A stretch of 64,000 nt of DNA from Bacillota bacterium (GTDB taxonomy: Bacteria > Bacillota > Clostridia > Lachnospirales > Lachnospiraceae), in the NCBI GenBank assembly GCA_023399055.1, contig JAEWQV010000014.1, positions 1 through 64,000 on the forward strand, read 5' to 3'. Numbering within the stretch: position 1 is the first letter of the stretch; each line of letters opens with the position of its first letter. Both the position numbers and the translations under genes were made by a program. Below the pieces are notes generated by a model. It saw nothing but the letters and a program-made list of their open reading frames with translations, had not been told where the DNA came from and searched no databases. Below are positions 7,549 through 16,206 of this stretch, in pieces.

Positions 7549-8628
7549 ATGAATCTAAAAGAATATGGATGGAATGAGTTTTTTGAAAAGGAATGGAAAA
7601 AGAATTCAGCTGCCGGGATGTTTCCCGGAAGAGTGATTGCTGACTATGGTCAGATCGTTCGTGTAATAACAGAAGAAGGAGAGCTTTCGGTTAACAGGCC
7701 GGTTAACAGACCGGAAGAAGCAATGCTTCTGGCCGTCGGCGACTGGGTTGCTTTGGAATATTCCCAGGATGCCAAGGCGCATCATATCCGCTTTGTGTTA
7801 GCAAGAAAGACGAAATTCTCAAGAGCCGGTGCGGGCCGTGAATTAAAGGAACAGATTGTGGCAGCCAATGTAGATACTGTTTTTCTGATTCAGTCTCTCA
7901 ATCGGGATTTTAATATGCGAAGGCTCGAACGATATATAATTACAGCCTGGGAAAGCGGTGCAATACCGGTGGTTGTGCTGACAAAAGCAGATTGCTGCGA
8001 TGAGGTGGAAGAGAAGACAACGATCGCCTGTTCCGCCGTCCCTGGGGTAGAGGTGATCGCCATAAGCTGTATAACGGGGGAAGGAGTTGACGAAATCAGA
8101 AAACACCTGGCGCCCGGCAAAACCATAGCTCTGCTCGGTTCCTCCGGTGTGGGAAAATCAACACTTCTAAATTATCTGGCGGGAAAAGAGATTTTAAAGA
8201 CGGGAGAAATCCGGGAAGATGATGATCGGGGAAGGCATACAACAACTCACAGAGAGCTGGTCCTTCTGCCGGAGGGAGGCTTAATCCTTGATACGCCGGG
8301 AATGCGCTCCTTATCTTTATGGGAAGCGGATACCGGTATGGAGCTTATGTTCGGTGATATCGAGGAGATGGTAAAACAGTGCCGGTTTCACGATTGTAAA
8401 CATAAGAATGAACCGGGCTGTGTGATCCGATTCGCGTTAAACAAAGGAACCCTGGACCGAAAACGCTGGGAAAGCTGGTTAAAGCTGCAGAAAGAGCTTG
8501 TGAACTTCGAGCACCGCAGGGAGATGAAGCAGAAGATTAAGGAAAAGCAATGGATCAAGCAGATATCAGGAAGTAAGGATAACAGGCAAAGCATCAAAGC
8601 AGGTATTAAGAATATGGATATGGATTAA
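7549..8628 (+). CDS. rsgA: Ribosome small subunit-dependent GTPase A
   Basis: A 359-residue circularly permuted GTPase that checks late 30S subunit assembly. An N-terminal OB-fold (residues about 20-90) precedes the GTPase domain with permuted motifs: LTKAD (G4), the P-loop GSSGVGKSTLLN and DTPGMRS (G3). The C-terminal zinc domain has CRFHDCKHKNEPGC. Length agrees with the YloQ/RsgA family plus a basic tail. GAAGGAAT precedes the ATG. It appears to be a single-gene unit: two terminators lie upstream and one follows. Confidence 0.96.
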   Translation: MNLKEYGWNEFFEKEWKKNSAAGMFPGRVIADYGQIVRVITEEGELSVNRPVNRPEEAMLLAVGDWVALEYSQDAKAHHIRFVLARKTKFSRAGAGRELKEQIVAANVDTVFLIQSLNRDFNMRRLERYIITAWESGAIPVVVLTKADCCDEVEEKTTIACSAVPGVEVIAISCITGEGVDEIRKHLAPGKTIALLGSSGVGKSTLLNYLAGKEILKTGEIREDDDRGRHTTTHRELVLLPEGGLILDTPGMRSLSLWEADTGMELMFGDIEEMVKQCRFHDCKHKNEPGCVIRFALNKGTLDRKRWESWLKLQKELVNFEHRREMKQKIKEKQWIKQISGSKDNRQSIKAGIKNMDMD

Positions 8629-8636
8629 TTTAATCC

Positions 8637-8682
8637 AAAATCAGGGTTGAAATCCGTTGAGCGGAAAATCAGCCCTGATTTT
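8637..8682 (+). terminator. Hairpin terminator after rsgA
   Basis: AAAATCAGGGTTGA (8637-8650) pairs with TCAGCCCTGATTTT (8669-8682) with one mismatch. It sits between convergent rsgA and the DUF5131 gene and could stop both. Confidence 0.7.
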
Positions 8683-8749
8683 ACCTTTACACAATAAAGC
8701 GGTTTTGGGAGGGGAACAGGCCTGGGCTAACCAGGCGTTCAAGAAAAGA

Positions 8750-9457
8750 TCAGCAATTAATATTTGCTTTGCGAGCCTGACTGCACAAGTCTTTTACCGC
8801 CAGCGTATAGCTTTTTCCGTCTTTTATAAAATATGTGCCGCATTGTCTAAACTCAAAACGTGTCTGTCTTCGCAGGCATTGTTCACGAATATAAAGAACC
8901 CATTCAAAATCAAGGGGTCGGGCGTTTTTGTCAGACTCTCCGCCTGCTACCACTAGTTCAACTCCCTGCAGGTATTTTTCAATGTCGATTCTTTCAATTA
9001 GGGGCTGGCAGATGATGTTTTTATGTTTGATTGGTAACTCTAAAAATATAGGCAGACGGTAATCTGCTCTGTCCTGATTTTCAATTGTGCAGCCAACGGT
9101 TACATTGTCATATCCGTTATCCCAATCAGCCGGAACACATTTACTAAAACGTTCAATTCTTTTTGTCAGGAAAATAAAGTGTAAATCAGACCGTTCCTTT
9201 ATCATGCGCCAACATTCCTGCCGCCATAAATCTGCATCCTCTATCAAAAAATCCGTAGAAAAGCAAAGATATACGGTTTGTCCTGGTTTTATTTTGTATT
9301 CTCCTGATTTATTCTTCTGAACCGGGGCGTAAAAATTATCCATACGAACTATCTTACTTGTATCAATGCCTCTTTTATAATCCCCTTTATGTATATAACA
9401 GTATGTGCAGCCCTCACTATGTCTGCGGCAGCCACGCCACGGGTTCCACATTGCCAT
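8750..9457 (-). CDS. DUF5131 family (phage Gp37/Gp68-like) protein
   Basis: A 235-residue protein that begins MAMWNPWRGCRRHSEGCTYC; the ATG at 9457 is preferred over one nine codons upstream because GAGAGGTG lies just before it. The N-terminal cysteine cluster (C-x6-C-x2-C) and segments such as FLTKRIERF, VTVGCTIENQ and VVAGGESDKNARPLDFEWV are typical of DUF5131, a family found in phages and bacterial genomes and distantly related to radical-SAM proteins. Its biochemical role is not established. It follows a 26-codon ORF with its own promoter and is convergent with rsgA. Confidence 0.85.
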   Translation of the reverse strand: MAMWNPWRGCRRHSEGCTYCYIHKGDYKRGIDTSKIVRMDNFYAPVQKNKSGEYKIKPGQTVYLCFSTDFLIEDADLWRQECWRMIKERSDLHFIFLTKRIERFSKCVPADWDNGYDNVTVGCTIENQDRADYRLPIFLELPIKHKNIICQPLIERIDIEKYLQGVELVVAGGESDKNARPLDFEWVLYIREQCLRRQTRFEFRQCGTYFIKDGKSYTLAVKDLCSQARKANINC

Positions 9458-9514
9458 GATTACACCTCTCTCTAATATGAACATTAACGACCGTAAGCAG
9501 GCCCTTCCATCAAA

Positions 9515-9595
9515 TTATAATATCTGAGTATCCGGATTCTCTGTTTCATTATCTATTATCTGTATGACGATTGCTCTCGCATTGACATGTATCAT
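9515..9595 (-). pseudogene. 26-codon ORF resembling a truncated Nudix hydrolase N-terminus
   Basis: AGGAGGA precedes ATG at 9595 and the peptide MIHVNARAIVIQIIDNETEN, then stops. The M-I-V-R-A-I-V-I opening is the usual first strand of Nudix hydrolases, but the Nudix box is absent, so this looks like the surviving front end of a deleted gene. It shares direction and probably a transcript with the DUF5131 gene 57 bases downstream. It could also be a genuine small peptide. Confidence 0.35.
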
Positions 9596-9669
9596 AGAAA
9601 TCCTCCTAATGGCAGTTCCAACTATATTAATTCACCTGTGTCCTTATGGTAAATCAAATTCATGGTAAT

Positions 9670-9699
9670 ATTATACAAGGGGTATTAGGTTAAAATCAA
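9670..9699 (-). promoter_or_regulatory. Promoter for the micro-ORF / DUF5131 unit
   Basis: On the minus strand TTGATT (9699-9694), 18 bases, TATAAT (9675-9670). It lies about 75 bases upstream of the 26-codon ORF. Confidence 0.6.
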
Positions 9700-9840
9700 T
9701 ACCTTTGTTTGCAGAGATAGCTATAATATAATTCTCAGCTTTGTATGGACTGTCTTTATATCTGAGAGGACAGTAACGGATGGCCTCTTCCCTTTCTGAA
9801 AGCCTGCAGTAAAAGCCCGGATTCGGGTACGAAGTTTGAC

Positions 9841-9869
9841 TTGCATAACATTTTTATAAAAGGTATAAT
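9841..9869 (+). promoter_or_regulatory. Promoter for ftsK/spoIIIE
   Basis: TTGCAT (9841-9846), 17 bases, TATAAT (9864-9869), about 70 bases before the start codon. The rest of 9596-9941 shows no gene. Confidence 0.65.
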
Positions 9870-9941
9870 ATTCACGATAAGCAGTTTTCCTGTGAAATAC
9901 AGGTTTTCCAAATATTGCTTATGGAAGGGGAACTTTGAGCA

Positions 9942-12572
9942 ATGGCTCCGAAACAGAAAACGAGAAAAACATCATCAGGAACACGGAAGAAAAAAACCAA
10001 TGGAAAAAATCAAAAGAGTATCAGAGAAAACGGAGCGGTGCAGGATGAAATTATTCTGGTCATAGCTCTGGTTTTATCAATTTTACTCTTTTTAAGTAAT
10101 TTTGATTTAAGCGGAAAAGCAGGACTTGCGGTAAGCAGCTTTGTATTTGGGATGGTGGGTGTAGAAGCATATCTATTGCCCTTTATCCTGTTTTTTATGA
10201 CAGCCTTTCATATCTCTAATCTCGGCAATCGCAGGGCAGGGCGTAAGCTCCTCAGCGCCAGTGTCTTTTTTGTTGCGCTGTCCGGGGTAATTGAGCTGAT
10301 CGCCCACTCCTACAGCCAGGAGACAAAATTCGTAGAATACTTTACGAACTCCATGAATACAAGAAGCGGCGGCGGCTTAATCGGCGGAATTTTAGTTATG
10401 ATATTCTGCAGTTTATTCGAGGAGGTGGCAACTTATATCATTTTGATCGCTGTAATGCTTATTTCAGTCATTGTCATTACGGGGAAAGCGATCTTTACCT
10501 ATATAGCCAGGAAGAGTAAGAGCTCAATTTCTCAGCGGAAGGAATATCAAAAGCTGCGCATGGAGCAGCAGGAGGAGCTGGAAGCGAATTCTGCTTCAGA
10601 GGTTCAGGGAAGGAGACCACCCAAGACCTTTCTTCTCAATCAGGGAGACGTTGCTGCCAAGGGTAAGAAGGGCGGCAAGATTGCAGTAAATGATGAGGAA
10701 GAGGCGAGCGGAAAGGATAGCCTTATACCGTTCAAGGAACGTAAGCTCAAGAAAGGATCAGAGAAAGACGTCGATGAGCTGCCGGTACTTAATTTTCATG
10801 GCCTGTTTGATGAGGATGCAAAATCAGCAGAAAATGAAACGCTTCCGCTATATGAAGAGGAACTGAGAAATAAATTCGGCCAATCCGGACAGGAGCATGC
10901 AGAGGCAGCCGTGGAAGCATCCGCAGAAATATTCGAAGCGATGCCTGAAGCAACACCTGACACAAGGCCTGAAGTAGTACCGGAAACGAGTGATACTACA
11001 TCTGTAGTACATGATGACATAAAAAAAGAAGAAAAACAAAAAGGAACAAATAGTAATTCTACTGACATAGAAAGCCTGGACATTGATCAGCATTCCCAGC
11101 AAAAGGAGTATGTTTTCCCTCCATTGAACCTTCTTTCCATGCCAAAGCCCAAGTCCGGAAAGTCGGGGAATACAGAAACCGGCGTAAGGGAAACAGCGAT
11201 GAAGCTTCAGAGCACGCTGGAGAGCTTTGGCGTTCATGTAGCCATTACCAATGTCAGCTGCGGTCCTGCAGTTACACGATATGAGCTCCAGCCGGAGCAG
11301 GGGGTTAAGGTTAGCCGAATTACCGCTTTGGCCGATGATATCAAGCTGAATCTGGCGGCTGCAGATATACGAATTGAAGCTCCGATTCCTGGCAAGGCGG
11401 CGGTTGGTATCGAGGTTCCCAATAAAGAGAATTCCATGGTAGCCTTCCGGGAACTGATTGAAAGCAAGGAATTCACCGGGCATCCTTCGGATATTGCCTT
11501 TGCGGTAGGCAAAGATATCGGAGGGCAGACCGTGATCACCGATATCGGCAAGATGCCCCATCTGATGATTGCCGGTGCCACCGGTTCCGGTAAGTCCGTA
11601 TGTATTAACACCTTGATTATGAGTATTCTATATAAAGCAAAGCCGTCGGATGTTCGGCTGATCATGGTGGATCCCAAGGTGGTTGAGCTGAATGTCTATA
11701 ATGGAATTCCTCATCTGCTGATACCGGTAGTGACGGATCCGAAGAAAGCATCTGCGGCACTGAACTGGGCTGTAATGGAGATGACGGAACGGTATAAGAA
11801 GTTCGCCGATGTCGGTGTGCGTGATCTGAAGGGCTATAACGAAAAGGCGGCCGAGGTGGCTCATCTTAAGGATGAGAGCTGTCAGAAGCTTCCCCAGATT
11901 GTTATTATCATTGATGAGCTGGCGGATCTTATGATGGTCGCTCCGGGAGAGGTTGAGGATGCCATCTGCCGTCTGGCTCAAATGGCAAGAGCAGCGGGAC
12001 TGCATCTGATTATTGCTACTCAAAGGCCCTCCGTCAATGTTATTACCGGTTTGATTAAGGCAAATATTCCATCAAGGGTTGCATTTGCCGTATCCTCGGC
12101 CATTGATTCCAGAACGATTTTGGACGGCAGCGGTGCGGAGAAGCTGCTGGGCAAGGGTGATATGCTATTCTTCCCCTCCGGATACCCCAAGCCGGTTCGC
12201 ATCCAGGGAGCTTTTGTCTCTGATAAGGAGGTAAGCTCTGTGGTTGAATTCCTGAAGAAGAATAATAATGAGGCCAATTATAGTGATGATATTCATGATA
12301 AAATCAATAATGCCAAAATCGGAGACGGAGCCTCTTCCGCCGGTGCGGACGAACGGGACGAATACTTTGCCGAAGCCGGCAAGTTCATTATTGAGAAGGA
12401 CAAGGCCTCGATCGGCATGCTGCAAAGAGTATATAAAATCGGCTTTAACCGGGCAGCCCGAATTATGGACCAGCTGTTTGAGGCAGGTGTGGTTGGACCG
12501 GAGGAAGGAACAAAGCCCAGGAAGATATTGATGTCCGAAGAGGAATTTGAACAATATCTGGAAGAATATTAA
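9942..12572 (+). CDS. ftsK: DNA translocase FtsK/SpoIIIE
   Basis: An 876-residue hexameric ATP-driven DNA pump acting in chromosome segregation at the division or sporulation septum. A basic N-terminal tail is followed by four membrane segments (residues about 30-185), a long charged linker (about 190-420), and the RecA-like motor with Walker A GATGSGKSVC (about 547) and Walker B IIIDELADLM. The C-terminal gamma winged-helix (ASIGMLQRVYKIGFNRAARI) recognises KOPS/SRS sequences. Length and order match the family. The linker contains acidic repeats rich in Glu, Ala and Pro. It is monocistronic, with its own promoter. Confidence 0.97.
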   Translation: MAPKQKTRKTSSGTRKKKTNGKNQKSIRENGAVQDEIILVIALVLSILLFLSNFDLSGKAGLAVSSFVFGMVGVEAYLLPFILFFMTAFHISNLGNRRAGRKLLSASVFFVALSGVIELIAHSYSQETKFVEYFTNSMNTRSGGGLIGGILVMIFCSLFEEVATYIILIAVMLISVIVITGKAIFTYIARKSKSSISQRKEYQKLRMEQQEELEANSASEVQGRRPPKTFLLNQGDVAAKGKKGGKIAVNDEEEASGKDSLIPFKERKLKKGSEKDVDELPVLNFHGLFDEDAKSAENETLPLYEEELRNKFGQSGQEHAEAAVEASAEIFEAMPEATPDTRPEVVPETSDTTSVVHDDIKKEEKQKGTNSNSTDIESLDIDQHSQQKEYVFPPLNLLSMPKPKSGKSGNTETGVRETAMKLQSTLESFGVHVAITNVSCGPAVTRYELQPEQGVKVSRITALADDIKLNLAAADIRIEAPIPGKAAVGIEVPNKENSMVAFRELIESKEFTGHPSDIAFAVGKDIGGQTVITDIGKMPHLMIAGATGSGKSVCINTLIMSILYKAKPSDVRLIMVDPKVVELNVYNGIPHLLIPVVTDPKKASAALNWAVMEMTERYKKFADVGVRDLKGYNEKAAEVAHLKDESCQKLPQIVIIIDELADLMMVAPGEVEDAICRLAQMARAAGLHLIIATQRPSVNVITGLIKANIPSRVAFAVSSAIDSRTILDGSGAEKLLGKGDMLFFPSGYPKPVRIQGAFVSDKEVSSVVEFLKKNNNEANYSDDIHDKINNAKIGDGASSAGADERDEYFAEAGKFIIEKDKASIGMLQRVYKIGFNRAARIMDQLFEAGVVGPEEGTKPRKILMSEEEFEQYLEEY

Positions 12573-12613
12573 TCATAGTTAAGAAAGCTGCTATAATTCA
12601 GAGATAGATAGCC

Positions 12614-12779
12614 AACAACAGGAAATAGATAGAAAATCAAAGGGATGTTGCAAAATGAAGCTTTTCTACGATACATAGTAGTATAAGTTAAGAATACTAC
12701 AGCTGTATTGCAGATAAAAATCATTTTATAACGTCCCCTTTATTAACATAAGAGAAGTGGCTTGCCGTTTCCTGTTGTT
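12614..12779. repeat. 166-bp segment bounded by 12-bp inverted repeats
   Basis: AACAACAGGAAA (12614-12625) recurs exactly inverted as TTTCCTGTTGTT (12768-12779). Inside is a 7-bp hairpin GTAGTAT / ATACTAC near 12677 that may end the ftsK transcript. No coding frame or clear target duplication is seen. It is the main content of the 367-base gap between ftsK and the ATP-grasp gene. Confidence 0.4.
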
Positions 12780-12939
12780 TGCTCTGCTCTGAAAAATGAT
12801 AGACAGTGTCTCTCAAGGACGCTAAATTGACACATGACTTGATTTTCACATTCGATTTGCAGAATGAAAGGAACTGGAATTTCACATGGACTTGTGCTAC
12901 AATAGGCCATAGTATGAGAGCAGGAAGCGGGAGGAAATA

Positions 12940-13806
12940 ATGCAGGGCATTTTAATTGTTAATGAATTTTTGCAGTCCAATAAGTTTAACGATATCCATG
13001 ACCGGCTGCTATCAGCAGCAGCAAAGCATGGAATTTCCATGGAGTTAAGGACAAATGCACAGATATTAATTGATATAACCATGAGACCTCCAGAAAAACA
13101 GGCGGACTTCATTCTTTTTTGGGACAAGGATATTAAGCTGGCGACATATCTGGAGCAGTTGGGTTATCCCGTATTTAATTCGGCAAAAGCCATTGAAACC
13201 TGTGATGATAAGGCTCTGACCCATCTTATGTTGATGAGGGAGGGAATCCCGATGCCAGAAACGATTCTTGCACCCATGACCTTTGAGAATATTGGCTATA
13301 CCAATTATCATTTCTTAGATGCGGTGGAACGCCGTTTGGGCTTTCCGATGGTGATTAAGGAATGCTTCGGCTCCTTCGGTCAGCAGGTATACCTGATTCA
13401 CAGCAGGGAGGAATGCATAGAGCGTATGAAGTCCATCGGAAGCAAGCCGGTTTTGTTTCAGCAATTCCTTCAATCGAGCTTCGGCAGAGATATTCGTCTG
13501 CAGGTTGTCGGCGGTAAAGTAATTGCCGGAATGTACCGCTATTCGGAAAATGGCGATTTTCGGGCAAATTTGACCATCGGCGGGAAGATGCGATCCTTTG
13601 AACCGACAAAGCGACAACAGGAGCTTGCAGTCCGCTGCTGTGATATTATTGGACTGGATTTTGCCGGGGTGGATCTTCTCTTTGGCGAAGAGGAAGAGCC
13701 TCTGGTCTGCGAGGTGAATTCCAATGCCCATTTTAAAAACATCTATGAGTGTACGGGAGTAGATGCAGCTGATGCTATTCTTAGGCATATAAGGGAAAGA
13801 CTGTAA
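12940..13806 (+). CDS. RimK-like ATP-grasp ligase (first of two)
   Basis: This 288-residue ATP-grasp protein follows the RimK/LysX layout: a preATP-grasp domain (ILIVNEFLQSNKF, then FILFWDKD) and an ATP-grasp core with FPMVIKECFGSFGQQV (lysine and glycine-rich loop), the adenine-contact PVLFQQFLQ, FGRDIRLQVVGGKVIAGMYR, and the Mg-binding pair VDLLF...LVCEVNSNAHF. Such enzymes join an amino acid to the carboxylate of a peptide, protein or cofactor through an acyl phosphate. The acceptor is not known here. GGGAGGA is just upstream of the start. The second ligase and an S66 peptidase follow in the same direction. Confidence 0.85.
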   Translation: MQGILIVNEFLQSNKFNDIHDRLLSAAAKHGISMELRTNAQILIDITMRPPEKQADFILFWDKDIKLATYLEQLGYPVFNSAKAIETCDDKALTHLMLMREGIPMPETILAPMTFENIGYTNYHFLDAVERRLGFPMVIKECFGSFGQQVYLIHSREECIERMKSIGSKPVLFQQFLQSSFGRDIRLQVVGGKVIAGMYRYSENGDFRANLTIGGKMRSFEPTKRQQELAVRCCDIIGLDFAGVDLLFGEEEEPLVCEVNSNAHFKNIYECTGVDAADAILRHIRERL

Positions 13807-13872
13807 TTAAGATGATGTACACTTGATCACTTGGCTCAAAGTATTGATGATCTGAGATGCAGATGTGAGCTA

Positions 13873-14012
13873 TTGATGATATAAATTAAATGCTGTTGAT
13901 GATATAAATTAAATTGTGATGCAAATTGAACTAAGATTCAGATTGAACTGTGATGCAGATTGAACTGTGATGCAAATTGAACTGTGGTGCATATTGAGCT
14001 ATGGTGCAATGT
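13873..14012 (+). repeat. Tandem repeats: 2 x 23 bp then 5 x 17 bp
   Basis: TTGATGATATAAATTAAA occurs at 13873 and 13896 (period 23). Then units beginning GAAC/GAGC occur at 13928, 13945, 13962, 13979 and 13996, exactly 17 bases apart, with a consensus of GAACTGTGATGCAAATT. Units diverge by one to four bases. They fill the 291-base gap between the two ATP-grasp genes and do not encode a protein. Confidence 0.85.
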
Positions 14013-14097
14013 ATTGGAGATATAAGAATTAGCGATATGAAATCCATGGGATACAAGGTATTTATGATACCTTGGCGTTCCCGGAACGGAGGTAACT

Positions 14098-14982
14098 ATG
14101 GTTGGTTGGATCATTTACTATCGGGACAGCGCGGTATACAATAAAAAATATATCCAGTTTTATGTCGGGGAAGGAAATAAACTGGGAATTAAAATCCAGC
14201 TTCTTCTGGTCGAAGAACTGGAATTTGGCGTCCGGGAGGGAAGATGCTTTATCAGCTCCGGAGGGAAGGAGCTTGAGAGGCCGGATTTTGTAATCTGCCG
14301 CGCAATCTATCCGTTACTGAGCAGACAACTGGAAGCCATGGGAATCCGTGTATTCAATAATTCCATGGTCTCAGAGATTTGCAATGATAAGGCCAGAACC
14401 TATCAATATCTGACCAAAACCGGTATCAGGATGTTAGACACCTGCTTCTTTCGGAATTTTCAGGTTGATGAGGTACTAAACCCTGCAAGGTTTGCCCAGG
14501 GGCCTATTGTGATAAAAGCGGTGGATGGACACGGAGGAAACCAGGTCTTTCTGCACCGGGCTAAAGAGGATGAGTCATCTTCAAGCGTTTCCACGATCAG
14601 GGAGGGGCTTGGATCAAGCGACATCGTTGTACAACCGCTGACCGGAGGCAGGCATCAGGATCTTAGGGTATATGTCATTGGCAGAGAGATTATCGCCTCT
14701 GTACTGCGCACTGCGAAGGAAGGCTTTAAATCGAATTTTTCTCTGGGAGGAGAAGTAAGATTGTATTCGCTGCGGCAGGAAGAGCGCGCCATTGTGGAAC
14801 AGATCATGGAGGAATTCGATTTTGGACTGGTGGGTATTGATTTTATTATAGGAGATGAAGGAGAACTGATATTTAATGAGATTGAGGATGTAGTGGGCTC
14901 CAGAATGCTCTATCAATGCTCTGATATCAATATAGCAGAAAGATATTTATATTTTATACGGAACTGTTTAAGGACTATTTAA
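14098..14982 (+). CDS. RimK-like ATP-grasp ligase (second of two)
   Basis: A 294-residue ATP-grasp protein, only distantly similar to its upstream neighbour. It shows the same core: a DKARTYQYLTKTGI entry helix, PIVIKAVDGHGGNQVFLH (ATP-binding lysine and loop), IVVQPLTGG, QDLRVYVIGREIIASVLR, and the metal-binding GIDFIIGDEGELIFNEIEDV. In place of the usual N-x-N end motif it has FNEIEDVVGSR, so one metal ligand may differ. GGAGGTAACT precedes ATG. Probably a cytoplasmic peptide or amino-acid ligase acting with the first ligase and the following peptidase; substrate unknown. Confidence 0.85.
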   Translation: MVGWIIYYRDSAVYNKKYIQFYVGEGNKLGIKIQLLLVEELEFGVREGRCFISSGGKELERPDFVICRAIYPLLSRQLEAMGIRVFNNSMVSEICNDKARTYQYLTKTGIRMLDTCFFRNFQVDEVLNPARFAQGPIVIKAVDGHGGNQVFLHRAKEDESSSSVSTIREGLGSSDIVVQPLTGGRHQDLRVYVIGREIIASVLRTAKEGFKSNFSLGGEVRLYSLRQEERAIVEQIMEEFDFGLVGIDFIIGDEGELIFNEIEDVVGSRMLYQCSDINIAERYLYFIRNCLRTI

Positions 14983-15047
14983 AGACTATTCAGGCTATAG
15001 TTGAGATATAAATTGAGGTCTGTTTGAAGATAAGAGAGGAGGACATC

Positions 15048-16085
15048 ATGAAGGAGTTGATCAAACCGTCAAGACTACATCAGGGAGACACGGTGGCAAC
15101 CGTCAGCCTATCCTGGGGCGGAGCAGGAGATGAGAGCATTCTCTGGCGTTACCGTCAGGGAAAAGAACGTCTGGAGAAGGTATTCGGCCTGAAGGTCAGG
15201 GAGATGGCTCATACTCTGAAGGGCTCGGAATATATCTATGAGCATCCTGAGAAAAGAGCCGAGGATCTAATGAATGCTTTTTGTGACCCGGAGATCAAGG
15301 GCGTGATTGCCTGTATCGGAGGGATTGAAAGCATTCGTATGCTTCCTTATATTGATTTTGATGTGATCCGTAGGAATCCGAAGATATTCATAGGTTATTC
15401 CGACACCACGACCACTCATCTGATGTGCTATAAAGCGGGAATATCCAGCATCTACGGGCCCGCACTGCTGACGGACTTTGCAGAAAACGTAGCTATGGAC
15501 GATTATACCGTGAGATGGCTTAAAAAGACATTATTCTCCGACGAACCCATCGGTATGATTCCTCCGGCAGAGGAGTGGACCAGTGAATACCTTCCCTGGC
15601 TCATAGAAAATCAGAATATTTCAAGAAAAAAGCGTCCAAACCATGGATATGAATTGTTACAGGGGAAGGGAACGGTACAGGGCAGATTGTTAGGCGGATG
15701 CCTGGAGGTCTTTGACATGCTCCGGGGAACAGAGCTTTTCCCGGACAAGACATCCTTTGATCATACCATATTGTTTTTTGAAACCTCCGAAGAAAAGCCC
15801 CCGGTCTGGTATGTAGAGATAGCCCTGCGTTTTTATGGTGTTACTGGAATTTTAAGCTGTATCCGCGGAATGATCTTTGGAAAGCCGCAGGATGAAGCCC
15901 TCTATAATGAATATAATGTTGTAATTAAGAAGGTTCTGGCAGAGTTTCACAGAGAGGATTTGCCGGTGCTGGTCAATATGAATTTTGGTCATACGGAACC
16001 AAAGATATGTCTGCCCTATGGAATATTGGCGGAGATAAATTGTGAGAATAAATCTTTCAGAATAATTGAGTCGGCGGTGTTATAG
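15048..16085 (+). CDS. S66 family peptidase, LD-carboxypeptidase / MccF-like
   Basis: A 345-residue serine peptidase of family S66. The ATG at 15048 has GAGGAGG six bases upstream; an earlier ATG has none. The nucleophile is S118 in FIGYSDTTT, the usual nucleophile-elbow, and glutamate and histidine partners are expected in LFFETSEEKP and NFGHTEPK. S66 members either trim the terminal D-Ala from peptidoglycan tetrapeptides (LdcA) or cleave microcin-C-like peptide-nucleotides (MccF). The extended loop before VQGRLLGGCLEV favours the MccF branch. The adjacent ATP-grasp ligases suggest a peptide substrate made or modified locally (inference). Confidence 0.88.
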   Translation: MKELIKPSRLHQGDTVATVSLSWGGAGDESILWRYRQGKERLEKVFGLKVREMAHTLKGSEYIYEHPEKRAEDLMNAFCDPEIKGVIACIGGIESIRMLPYIDFDVIRRNPKIFIGYSDTTTTHLMCYKAGISSIYGPALLTDFAENVAMDDYTVRWLKKTLFSDEPIGMIPPAEEWTSEYLPWLIENQNISRKKRPNHGYELLQGKGTVQGRLLGGCLEVFDMLRGTELFPDKTSFDHTILFFETSEEKPPVWYVEIALRFYGVTGILSCIRGMIFGKPQDEALYNEYNVVIKKVLAEFHREDLPVLVNMNFGHTEPKICLPYGILAEINCENKSFRIIESAVL

Positions 16086-16139
16086 TTTCTCCTTGCCGCG
16101 GCACAGGATTGAGTAAGGGGACCAGAGGAATACAGGAAA

Positions 16140-16172
16140 AGAGATGGCTGATTGGTGAAAGCAGCCATCTCT
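16140..16172. terminator. Bidirectional terminator between S66 peptidase and HAD genes
   Basis: Perfect 11-bp stem AGAGATGGCTG (16140-16150) / CAGCCATCTCT (16162-16172) between convergent genes. Confidence 0.75.
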
Positions 16173-16206
16173 TATATGAATCTCGCTATCTTCAGTCAGA
16201 GCGTAA

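Noticed and set aside
13873..14012. Tandem repeats as a CRISPR array
   Set aside because: Units are 17 bases with no unique spacers and there are no cas genes.
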